Of a DNA stretch of 64,000 nt, positions 1-6,914 are shown in pieces. Positions within the stretch are counted from its first letter, which is position 1. The number at the start of each line of letters is the position of its first letter. Origin of the DNA: Micromonospora sp. NBC_01699 (lineage in GTDB: Bacteria > Actinomycetota > Actinomycetes > Mycobacteriales > Micromonosporaceae); NCBI RefSeq assembly GCF_036250065.1, contig NZ_CP109199.1, positions 6,448,001-6,512,000 of the forward strand. Reading direction: 5' to 3'. The position numbers were made by a program, and so were the translations under genes. The notes below the pieces were generated by a model. That model did not search any database. It had not been told where the DNA came from and was given only the letters and a program-made list of their open reading frames with translations.

Positions 1-662
1 TCGCAGACTTCTAGGGCGCCGGTGCGGGTGTCCTGGGTCAGGCGGACGCGGAGGTTGTCGCGGCTGCCGCTGGTGTAGGTGACTCCGACGGGGACTATCA
101 GGTCGTTGGTGGCTGTTACCTCGCCGATGCGGAAGGAGTCGATTTCCGGTTCCTCGGCGACCCGCTGCTCGAACTCGCGCGGCGACTCCCGGCGCTGGGC
201 GGCGTCGCAGAGGAAGTCGTACGCCTTGTCGAACTCCTGGTTGCTGACCGCCTCGAAGTAGTCACCGGCGACCACCTGGGCCTGCTCGTTGATCGCCTCG
301 ACGCCGGAGACGGTCAGACCGACCACGGCCGCCACCCCGCCACCGCAACAGAGCAGGACGGCCAGGCCGGCGACCCCGAGCCCGAGCCACAGCCGCATGG
401 TCCGGCCCTCGGTCGGCGGGGCGGCGAACGGCGGCGTCACGCCCGGCCCCGGCGGCGGGCCGGGCACACCGTACGGCGCCGGCCCGGCCGGCACCGGGTA
501 CACCGGCGGCACGCTCCCCGACCCGTCCGAGCCCGGGTACGCAGGCGGCACGCTCCCCGACCCGTCCCAGCCCGGATAGGCCGGATAGGCCGGCGGCGGG
601 CCATCCGGTCCGGGTGTCACCGGGTACGGCATCGGCGGGCCGCCCGGCCCCGCAGTGGTCAT
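1..662 (-). CDS. Pro/Gly-rich tailed membrane protein, 3' end off window
   Basis: The frame opens at ATG 660-662 and is still open at the left edge, so about 220 N-terminal residues are visible and the C-terminus is missing. Residues 1-88 are a Pro/Gly/Tyr-rich tail, predicted cytoplasmic, with two near-identical 13-residue units encoded by a 39-bp direct repeat at about 505-582. One membrane segment follows (about residues 90-115, with a CCGGG patch). After it comes an outside domain containing YFEAVSNQEFDKAYDFLC. This layout resembles actinobacterial tailed membrane proteins with a DUF4878 or NTF2-like outer domain; that assignment is an inference. No specific function can be given. Confidence 0.7.
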   Translation of the reverse strand, partial: MTTAGPGGPPMPYPVTPGPDGPPPAYPAYPGWDGSGSVPPAYPGSDGSGSVPPVYPVPAGPAPYGVPGPPPGPGVTPPFAAPPTEGRTMRLWLGLGVAGLAVLLCCGGGVAAVVGLTVSGVEAINEQAQVVAGDYFEAVSNQEFDKAYDFLCDAAQRRESPREFEQRVAEEPEIDSFRIGEVTATNDLIVPVGVTYTSGSRDNLRVRLTQDTRTGALEVC

Positions 663-687
663 GGACGCAAGGGTAGTGCCCGCGACC

Positions 688-1029
688 TCATCGGCTCGGA
701 TCAGTGGCCCGGTCACTGACCGCCACCTCGACCTGCCCGCCCGGTTCGGCGCTGGCGAGGGCCTCGAACGCCGACGGCTCGTCCAGCGACTCGGCGAGCA
801 GCGGGGTGGCGTACACCTTGACGTCGAACGCGCCGAGCGCCCGCCGGTAGGTGCCGACCGACTCCCACTCGGTCACCAGCGACCACTGCCGGGGATCCTC
901 CAGTGCGCGGACGAGCTGCCCGCGCTGATAGCCGGGTCGGGCGGCCAGTGCCGCCAGCGCGGCATGCGCCCGTTCCGTGAAGGACGCGGCGGCGTCCTCG
1001 TCGACCACGAACCGGTTCGTCACCAGCAC
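688..1029 (-). CDS. Antibiotic biosynthesis monooxygenase (ABM) domain protein
   Basis: This is a 113-residue single-domain protein. The pattern VTNRFVVDEDAAASFTERAH, then a central RQWSLVTEWESVGTYRRAL and a C-terminal strand, fits the dimeric ferredoxin-like ABM fold. The GTG start at 1027-1029 is chosen because GAGGAGG lies about 6 bases upstream. ABM proteins range from quinol monooxygenases and heme-degrading enzymes to proteins of unknown role, and nothing here identifies a substrate. It diverges from the small membrane-protein gene at 1057, so the two may share the 27-base gap as promoter region. Confidence 0.75.
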   Translation of the reverse strand: MLVTNRFVVDEDAAASFTERAHAALAALAARPGYQRGQLVRALEDPRQWSLVTEWESVGTYRRALGAFDVKVYATPLLAESLDEPSAFEALASAEPGGQVEVAVSDRATDPSR

Positions 1030-1056
1030 CCGGTGCCTCCTCGTAGAGTCTGTGCC

Positions 1057-1314
1057 ATGCAGCGTACGCAGAGCGTCTTGCTGGCCCGGCTGGCCCGGGT
1101 GAACCCGACCGTGGTGTTCCTCGCCACGGTCGCCGTGGTGCTGGTCGGCCTCTTCGCGCCCGGAATCGTCGGCGGGGCGGTGCTGCTGGCGCTCGCCGCC
1201 GGACTGGTGGCCCTGCTGCGGCTCACCTGGCCGGTCCAGCCGCCGGCGACCCGGATCATCCGCCTGCTGATGCTGACCCTGCTGGTAGCGGTAGCCCTAG
1301 TCAAGATCCTCTGA
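1057..1314 (+). CDS. Small membrane protein (DUF6703-like)
   Basis: An 85-residue protein starting at ATG 1057. It has a basic N-terminus (MQRTQSVLLARLARVNP) and three hydrophobic stretches (about residues 19-36, 38-52 and 67-84) with a WPVQPPATR linker between the second and third. This is an inner-membrane protein with no catalytic motif. It resembles short actinobacterial proteins annotated DUF6703, but the family name is recalled and not tested. It ends about 60 bases before the Zur-box region of znuA. Confidence 0.7.
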   Translation: MQRTQSVLLARLARVNPTVVFLATVAVVLVGLFAPGIVGGAVLLALAAGLVALLRLTWPVQPPATRIIRLLMLTLLVAVALVKIL

Positions 1315-1376
1315 CCGGCCCGACCACTCTTCCTTGTTCGGAGGCGAAGCCTCCCTCACATGCAAGCATGCGTTTT

Positions 1377-1391
1377 TGACAATCATTCTCA
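1377..1391 (+). promoter_or_regulatory. Zur-box-like operator upstream of znuA
   Basis: TGACAATCATTCTCA is a 15-base imperfect palindrome fitting TGANAATNATTNTCA, the layout of actinobacterial Zur boxes. It ends 21 bases before the znuA start codon and overlaps a TTGACA-like -35 at 1376-1381. A Fur-family gene lies 3 kb downstream. The expected behaviour is repression of znuACB when zinc is sufficient; this is an inference. Confidence 0.7.
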
Positions 1392-1412
1392 TTCGCGCGG
1401 AGAGTAGATGGC

Positions 1413-2363
1413 ATGCTGATCCGCTCCGCTCCCCGTACCCTGGCCGTCGCCGCGAGCGCCGTGCTCGCACTGGGTGGCCTCGCCGCCTGTGGGCAGGACG
1501 CCGCCGGGGGTGACGCCGGCGGCCGGGTCGACGTGGTCGCCGCCTTCTACCCCCTGCAATACGTGGCCGAGCGGGTCGGCGGCGACGCCGTACGGGTGAC
1601 GAACCTGGCCAAGCCCGGTGCCGAACCGCACGACCTGGAGCTGAACCCGAGCCAGGTCGGCCAGGTCAGCGACGCCGACGTGATCATCTTCCTGAAGGGC
1701 TTCCAGCCGGCCGTCGACGACGCGGTGGAGCAGGTCGGTGGCGACCGCACCTTCGACGTCGCCGGGGTGGAGCCGCTGCGCGACGCCCCGACCGGCGGCC
1801 ACGAGCACGAGCAGGAGGGCGCCGGTGGCGGCGAACGGGCCGGGGTCAAGGACCCGCACGTCTGGCTCGACCCGACCCGGCTCGCCACCATCGCCGACAA
1901 GCTCGCCGAACGGCTGGGCAGGGCCGACCCGGCGCGGGCCGCCGACTACACCGCGCGGGCGCAGGCGCTGCGTACGGAGCTGACCGCGCTGGACCGGGAA
2001 TACAGCCAGGGCCTGCGCGACTGCCAGCGCCGGGAGCTGGTGACCGCGCACACCGCCTTCGGTTACCTGGCCGCGCGCTACCAACTCGAACAGGTCGGCA
2101 TCTCCGGCATCACCCCGGAGGACGAGCCGTCGCCGAAGCGGCTGGCCGAGGTGGCCGACGAGGCCCGCGAGCACGGCGCCACCACGATCTTCTTCGAGAC
2201 CCTGGTCAGCCCGAAGGTCGCCGAGACCATCGCCCGCGAGGTCGGGGCGACCACCGCCGTCCTCGACCCGATCGAGGGGCTGTCGGAGGGCGGGACCGCA
2301 GACTACGTTTCGGTGATGCGTACCAACCTCGGCGCCCTGAAGACCGCCCTGAACTGCTCATGA
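1413..2363 (+). CDS. znuA: Zinc ABC transporter substrate-binding lipoprotein
   Basis: 316 residues of the cluster A-1 (ZnuA/TroA) family, which capture Zn(II) (or Mn) outside the cell and deliver it to the permease. The N-terminus is a lipoprotein signal with lipobox LAAC (Cys about residue 27). The mature part has VAAFYPLQYVAERVGG, the metal-site region GAEPHDLELNP, a His/Glu-rich loop (GGHEHEQEGAGGG), DPHVWLDP, and the late ligands HTAFGYLAARY and FFETLVSPKVAETIA. Start ATG 1413 follows GCGGAGAG. It overlaps znuC by four bases (ATGA), and a Zur-box-like palindrome lies just upstream. Confidence 0.93.
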   Translation: MLIRSAPRTLAVAASAVLALGGLAACGQDAAGGDAGGRVDVVAAFYPLQYVAERVGGDAVRVTNLAKPGAEPHDLELNPSQVGQVSDADVIIFLKGFQPAVDDAVEQVGGDRTFDVAGVEPLRDAPTGGHEHEQEGAGGGERAGVKDPHVWLDPTRLATIADKLAERLGRADPARAADYTARAQALRTELTALDREYSQGLRDCQRRELVTAHTAFGYLAARYQLEQVGISGITPEDEPSPKRLAEVADEAREHGATTIFFETLVSPKVAETIAREVGATTAVLDPIEGLSEGGTADYVSVMRTNLGALKTALNCS

Positions 2364-3163
2364 GCGACGATCTAGGGATGGATGCGGGAGAGCGGCACGA
2401 GCCGGACCGGACGGTGATCACCGTCGACCGGGCGGTCGTCGCGTACGGCGAGCGGCCGATCCTGCGCGGTGTCTCGCTCCGGGTGACCGCCGGTGAGGTG
2501 GTCGCCGTACTCGGAGCGAACGGTTCGGGCAAGTCGACGCTGATCCGGGCCGTGCTCGGGCTGGTCCCGCTGAGCGGCGGGTCGGTCGAGCTGTTCGGCA
2601 CCCCGCTGCGGCGGTTCCGGCAGTGGGCCCGGCTCGGTTACGTACCGCAGCGGCTCGGTGCGGGTGGCGGCGTACCGGCGACGGTGGCGGAGGTGGTCGG
2701 CTCCGGCCGGCTGGCCCGGCGCGGTTTCCTGCGCCCGCCCGGCGCCGCCGACCGGACGGCGGTGGCCAGCGCCCTGCGCGCGGTCGGTCTCGCCGACCGG
2801 GCCGGCGACCCGGTCGCCACCCTCTCCGGCGGCCAGCAGCAACGCACCCTGATCGCCCGTGCCCTGGCCGGTCAGCCGGAGCTGCTGATCCTGGACGAGC
2901 CGACCGCGGGGGTCGACGCGGCCAGCCAGGAGGCGTTCGCCGGGGCGCTGCGCCACTTCGTCGCCGACGGTGGCACGGTGCTGCTCGTCGCCCACGAACT
3001 CGGCCCACTGGCCCCACTGATCAGCCGGGCGGTGGTCGTCGCCCAGGGGGAGATCGTGCACAACGGCGCGGTGCCGGAGCCGGCGGGTCATCACGCCGGT
3101 GCCGGGCACGACCACGTCCACCCGCACGGTCCGGAGGAACTACCGGGGTTGTGCATCGAATGA
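2360..3163 (+). CDS. znuC: Zinc ABC transporter ATP-binding protein
   Basis: 267 residues forming a single ABC ATPase that powers zinc import. Walker A is GANGSGKST (about residues 53-61), the signature is LSGGQQQR, Walker B is LLILDEPTAGVD and the switch His is in VAHEL. The C-terminus has an unusual His-rich tail (GHHAGAGHDHVHPHG), a plausible metal-sensing or metal-storing extension. Its start overlaps the znuA stop, and its stop overlaps the znuB start (ATGA), so translation of the three genes is probably coupled. Confidence 0.93.
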   Translation: MSDDLGMDAGERHEPDRTVITVDRAVVAYGERPILRGVSLRVTAGEVVAVLGANGSGKSTLIRAVLGLVPLSGGSVELFGTPLRRFRQWARLGYVPQRLGAGGGVPATVAEVVGSGRLARRGFLRPPGAADRTAVASALRAVGLADRAGDPVATLSGGQQQRTLIARALAGQPELLILDEPTAGVDAASQEAFAGALRHFVADGGTVLLVAHELGPLAPLISRAVVVAQGEIVHNGAVPEPAGHHAGAGHDHVHPHGPEELPGLCIE

Positions 3164-4065
3164 GCCTTTTCCAGTACGACTTCATGCTGCGCGCCCTGGT
3201 CGGCGCGCTGGTCATCGGGCTGGCCGCCCCGGCGCTCGGCATCTACCTGGTGCAGCGCCGGATGTCGCTGATCGGTGACGGGGTCGGACACGTCGCGCTC
3301 ACCGGGGTCGGGGTGGGCCTGCTGCTGAACACCTCCCCGGTGCTCACCGCCGTGATCGTCTCGGCGGTCGGCGCGGTGGCGATCGAGCTGGTCCGGGAAC
3401 GGGGCAGGACCTCCGGCGACCTGGCCCTGGCGCTGCTGTTCTATGGCGGTATCGCCGGTGGGGTGATGCTGGTCGGCCTGTCGGCCAACCGCAGCAACGC
3501 GAACCTGATGTCGTACCTGTTCGGCGCGCTGACCACGACGGCGCCGCAGGACCTGGTGGTGATCGTGGTGGTCGCGGCCGTGGTCCTGGTCGCCATGCTG
3601 GGCCTGCGCCCGGTGCTGTTCGCGATCTCGCACGACGAGGAGTACGCCCGGGTGTCCGGGGTGCCGGTACGCGCGCTCAACCTGCTGCTCGCCGCGACCA
3701 CGGCGGTGACCGTGACGATCGCCATGCGCACCGTCGGCCTGCTGCTGATCAGTGCCCTGATGGTGATCCCGGTCGCCACCGCGCAGCAGTTCACCAGGGG
3801 CTTCCGCGGCACCATGGCGGCGGCGATGACGCTCGGCCTGCTCGCCGCCGCGGTCGGGGTGTGGCTGGCCGGGACCGCCGACACCGCACCCGGGGCGACG
3901 ATCGTGGTGGTTTCCATCGCCGGTTTCCTGCTCGTCGCGGTGGGCGGTACGGCCTGGCGGGCGGTCCGCCGACGGGTGGTTCCGGTCAGGGCGGGCATTT
4001 CGTCGATCGAGGTGCCGGAATCGGTGCTGGATCACGCCGCCCCGTTGGTGGGACCGGGACGATAG
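3160..4065 (+). CDS. znuB: Zinc ABC transporter permease
   Basis: 301 residues with eight or nine hydrophobic helices, of the ABC-3 permease family (ZnuB/TroC). The family region GIYLVQRRMSLIGDGVGHVALTGVGVG is present, as are the cytoplasmic stretch FAISHDEEYARVSGVPVRAL and RTVGLLLISALMVIPVATA. The start is ATG 3160, inside the znuC stop (ATGA); the frame is open further upstream, but that part is a shadow of znuC. It forms the zinc channel with ZnuC and ZnuA. Confidence 0.92.
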   Translation: MSLFQYDFMLRALVGALVIGLAAPALGIYLVQRRMSLIGDGVGHVALTGVGVGLLLNTSPVLTAVIVSAVGAVAIELVRERGRTSGDLALALLFYGGIAGGVMLVGLSANRSNANLMSYLFGALTTTAPQDLVVIVVVAAVVLVAMLGLRPVLFAISHDEEYARVSGVPVRALNLLLAATTAVTVTIAMRTVGLLLISALMVIPVATAQQFTRGFRGTMAAAMTLGLLAAAVGVWLAGTADTAPGATIVVVSIAGFLLVAVGGTAWRAVRRRVVPVRAGISSIEVPESVLDHAAPLVGPGR

Positions 4066-4081
4066 TGGTTACCGTTACGGG

Positions 4082-4402
4082 ATGACGAGCGCCAGCGGAT
4101 ACGAGGTGTACGAGAGCGCGGGTGAACTGCTGCGCGCGCTCTCCGCTCCGATCCGGGTCGCGATCGTCACCGAACTGGCCGACGGCGAACGCTGTGTGCA
4201 CGAGTTGGTGGAGAAACTCGGCGCGGCCCAACCACTGGTCTCCCAGCATCTGCGGGTGCTGCGCGGCGCCGGTGTGGTGCGCGGCTCACGCCGTGGCCGG
4301 GAGATCGCGTACGCGCTGGTCGACGAGCACATCGCGCACATCGTGGCGGACGCCGTCAGCCATGCGGGCGAGGCCGCCCCGGCCCGGCTGTCGGCGAGCT
4401 GA
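4082..4402 (+). CDS. ArsR/SmtB-family metal-responsive regulator
   Basis: A 106-residue winged-helix repressor. The recognition part AQPLVSQHLRVLRGAGVV and the wing RGSRRGREIAYAL match ArsR/SmtB proteins. The C-terminal helix has DEHIAHIVADAVSHAGE, whose Asp/His residues resemble the alpha-5 zinc site of SmtB/CzrA, and there is a Cys in GERCVHE. It lies 16 bases after znuB and 17 bases before zur, in the same direction. It probably senses zinc excess while Zur senses sufficiency; the target is unknown. Confidence 0.85.
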   Translation: MTSASGYEVYESAGELLRALSAPIRVAIVTELADGERCVHELVEKLGAAQPLVSQHLRVLRGAGVVRGSRRGREIAYALVDEHIAHIVADAVSHAGEAAPARLSAS

Positions 4403-4419
4403 CCGAGCTGGAGGAAGAC

Positions 4420-4848
4420 ATGACGGACACGGAGGCGGAGACCGGCACCGCCATACGCAACACCCGGCAGCGCAGCGCGGTCAGCGCCCTGCTGGCGGAG
4501 GTGGCGGGCTTCCACAGCGCCCAGGACCTGCACGGGATGCTGCGTGACCGGGGCGAACGGGTCGGGCTGACCACCGTCTACCGGACGTTGCAGGGGCTCG
4601 CCGACGCGGGCGAGATCGACGTGATGCGACCGGCCGGCGGCGAGCACCTCTACCGGCGGTGCAGCGACGGGCACCACCATCACCTGGTCTGCCGGGGCTG
4701 CGGCCGTACGGTCGAGATCGAGGGGCCGGCGGTGGAGAACTGGGCCGACCGGGTCGCCGCCAAACACGGGTACGCCGACGTCAGCCACACCCTGGAGATC
4801 TTCGGCACCTGTCCCGACTGCACCACCTGCTCGCATTCGTTGACATAA
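4420..4848 (+). CDS. zur: Fur-family zinc uptake regulator (Zur)
   Basis: 142 residues: an N-terminal winged helix (TRQRSAVSALLAEVAGFHSA, then GLTTVYRTLQGLADAGEID) followed by a dimerisation domain. The HHHHLVCRGCG segment and the C-terminal CPDCTTC supply two CxxC pairs for the structural zinc site, and the His-rich stretch contributes to the regulatory site, as in FurB/Zur. Its place after znuACB and the ArsR gene, with a Zur-box-like site upstream of znuA, supports zinc rather than iron control. Start ATG 4420 has GGAGGAAGAC just upstream. Confidence 0.9.
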   Translation: MTDTEAETGTAIRNTRQRSAVSALLAEVAGFHSAQDLHGMLRDRGERVGLTTVYRTLQGLADAGEIDVMRPAGGEHLYRRCSDGHHHHLVCRGCGRTVEIEGPAVENWADRVAAKHGYADVSHTLEIFGTCPDCTTCSHSLT

Positions 4849-4950
4849 ATCTGAGCAACAATGGAGTGGCCACTGCGGCCGTTCCGGTCGGATACTCGGT
4901 CGACATATTTGCCGCCGCCTGAGCATCGGCCGTGAATCGGGAGGACCGCA

Positions 4951-5940
4951 GTGAGTCAAACGCGCGATCCGGACCTCATCCACATCCCATCGACGGTAGT
5001 TCCCGACTCAGTACCAACATCCACCCTGGTCAATGGGTATTTTCCCCGGCGACGAGGGCTCATCATCCTGCTCAGCGTGCTCGGCGGTTTCCTGCTGACC
5101 GTCGTCTGGTCCGCCGAGTTCGTCGACTCGACCATCGGTGACAACGTCGCGAACACGCTGCTCGGCCACGACGCCAAGCAGACCCCGATCGCCGGCATCG
5201 CCGCCGGCATCGCGTTCGCCTTCGTCTCCGGGCTGGCCGGCACGTTCACCGCCTGCAACATCGCCGCGTTCGGGGCGGTGGCACCGCTGCTCGGCGGCAC
5301 CGGCGGCCGGTGGCAGCGGCTCGGCCAGACCCTGCGGCCACTGGGCTGGCTGGCCGTCGGCATGATCAGCGTCTCCATCCCGTACGGCATCCTGGTCGGG
5401 CTCGTCGGCACCGACATGCCACAGTTCTCCACCGCACCGAACCCGGTCGGTGAACTGTCACCCCGCAGCATTCAGTCGATGATCGTGTTCGGAGTGGTCG
5501 GACTCGCCATGACCTACCTCGGGCTGGCGGCACTCGGCGTCGTGCGCGACCCGTTCGCCCGGCTCGCCCGGCGCTTCCCGAACGCGCCGATGGTCGTCAT
5601 GGGCGTACTGATCGGCGCCTTCCTGATCGGACGCCCGTTCGCGCTGTTCCGGCAGATGTTCCGGGACGCCGCCGAAAGCGGCAACCCGTTGTACGGCGCC
5701 GCCGCGTTCACCCTCCAGTCGCTCGGCAACGTCGTGGTGATGGCGCTGCTGTTCCTGCTGCTGACGTACACCGTCGGGGGGCGGTTGCAGCGGTGGATCG
5801 CGGTCAACCCGCGCCGGATCACCGTCATCACCGCGGTCGCGCTGCTGGTGGCCGGCGTCTTCACCTTCCTCTACTGGGACGTACGCCTGCTCGACCGCCG
5901 CGAGATCATCCCCTGGTACCCGACCGCCCCCTGGGCCTGA
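4951..5940 (+). CDS. Polytopic membrane protein of unknown function
   Basis: 329 residues with about seven or eight hydrophobic helices after a 35-residue polar N-terminus. GTG 4951 is chosen because GGGAGGACCGCA precedes it. The segment SGLAGTFTACNIAAFGAVAP has a small-residue helix with one Cys, faintly like CcdA/DsbD-type transporters, but the usual second Cys and Pro pair are not evident, so function is left open. It follows zur by about 100 bases in the same direction. No Zur-box-like site is visible in that gap, so it may have its own promoter. Confidence 0.75.
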   Translation: MSQTRDPDLIHIPSTVVPDSVPTSTLVNGYFPRRRGLIILLSVLGGFLLTVVWSAEFVDSTIGDNVANTLLGHDAKQTPIAGIAAGIAFAFVSGLAGTFTACNIAAFGAVAPLLGGTGGRWQRLGQTLRPLGWLAVGMISVSIPYGILVGLVGTDMPQFSTAPNPVGELSPRSIQSMIVFGVVGLAMTYLGLAALGVVRDPFARLARRFPNAPMVVMGVLIGAFLIGRPFALFRQMFRDAAESGNPLYGAAAFTLQSLGNVVVMALLFLLLTYTVGGRLQRWIAVNPRRITVITAVALLVAGVFTFLYWDVRLLDRREIIPWYPTAPWA

Positions 5941-6135
5941 CCCATCGGCGGCCTCCGGGCCCGACCCACCGGCCCCCGGGCCCGACCGGGGCCCCAACCA
6001 CGGACCCGGCGGACGCAACCGCCCACCCACCCGCTGCGGCGTCACCGGTCAACCCCGGAAACGGCGCCGGTAGTGGGCGCAGGTGCGTCCGCCGGGACCT
6101 CGTACAGTCGGCCGGGACGTGGCACCCTGTCCGGC

Positions 6136-6741
6136 GTGAAGATTTACGCTGACCGTTTTCCGAAGGCCGCCCGGCAGGTGCTCACCGACCTGCTCGTGAT
6201 CGCCTGGGTGTACCTGTCGATCAGGTTCTCGATGTGGCTGTACGACCTGGTGCAGAAACTCGCCGTACCGGGCCAGAAGCTGGAGGGCGCCGGCACCGAC
6301 CTGGCCCGGAACTTCAGCGAGGCCAGCGACAAGATCGGTCGTACGCCGATCGTCGGCGACGACCTGACCGGACCGTTCGACCGGGCCGCCGACGCCGCAC
6401 GGTCGCTCGCCGAAGCCGGCCACAACCAGCAGGAACAGGTCGCCGACCTGTCCCTCACCCTGGCCCTGCTGGCGCTGGTCTTCCCGCTGGCGCTGGTGCT
6501 GCTCGGCTGGCTGCCGCTGCGACTGCGCTGGATCCGCCGGGCCAGTGCGGCGGCCGCGTTGCGCGACGCCGCCGCCGGACGGGATCTGCTCGCCCTGCGG
6601 GCCCTGGCCAACCAGCCGCTGCGCCGGCTCACCCGGATCGACCCGGACGTGGCCCAGGCGTGGCGCCTCGGCGACGAATCCACCGTCGACGCCCTGGCCG
6701 CGCTGGAACTACGGCACCTCGGCCTGCGCGGTGGTCGATAG
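6136..6741 (+). CDS. Two-helix membrane protein
   Basis: 201 residues. One membrane segment is near the N-terminus (LTDLLVIAWVYLSIRFSMWL) and another is near residues 115-137 (LTLALLALVFPLALVLLGWL). Between them is a polar helical loop (KLEGAGTDLARNFSEASDKI), probably outside the cell, and after them a basic C-terminal region. GTG 6136 gives MKIYADRFPKAARQ, which looks like a natural membrane-protein start; the frame is open further upstream but is low in conserved character. It is followed 11 bases later by a 53-residue membrane protein. Function is unknown. Confidence 0.7.
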   Translation: MKIYADRFPKAARQVLTDLLVIAWVYLSIRFSMWLYDLVQKLAVPGQKLEGAGTDLARNFSEASDKIGRTPIVGDDLTGPFDRAADAARSLAEAGHNQQEQVADLSLTLALLALVFPLALVLLGWLPLRLRWIRRASAAAALRDAAAGRDLLALRALANQPLRRLTRIDPDVAQAWRLGDESTVDALAALELRHLGLRGGR

Positions 6742-6752
6742 AGTCGACAACT

Positions 6753-6914
6753 GTGCGCATCCTGCTGGGTCTACTGAGCGTCCTCCTGCTGCTCTACGCG
6801 GCGGCCCTGCTCTGGGCCGCCCAGCGGGGCCGGGGCATCCCCCGGATCGGTTACCTGGTCCTGATCCCGCTCAACCTGGCCGTGCTCGCCCTGGTCATCC
6901 TCGTCATCTGGTAA
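6753..6914 (+). CDS. 53-residue two-helix membrane protein
   Basis: GTG 6753 opens a frame that is almost entirely two hydrophobic helices (RILLGLLSVLLLLYAAALLW and GYLVLIPLNLAVLALVILVIW, given here in part) joined by a short basic turn (AQRGRGIPR). It lies 11 bases after the 201-residue membrane-protein gene and may be translated with it. Its last 144 bases are antisense to the C-terminal extension of the acyl-CoA dehydrogenase frame, so one of the two must tolerate the overlap. Confidence 0.5.
   Translation: MRILLGLLSVLLLLYAAALLWAAQRGRGIPRIGYLVLIPLNLAVLALVILVIW

Noticed and set aside
3091-4035. A 314-codon minus-strand frame rich in His, Asp and Arg
   Set aside because: It is antisense to znuB, has no domain, and arises from third-position GC bias.
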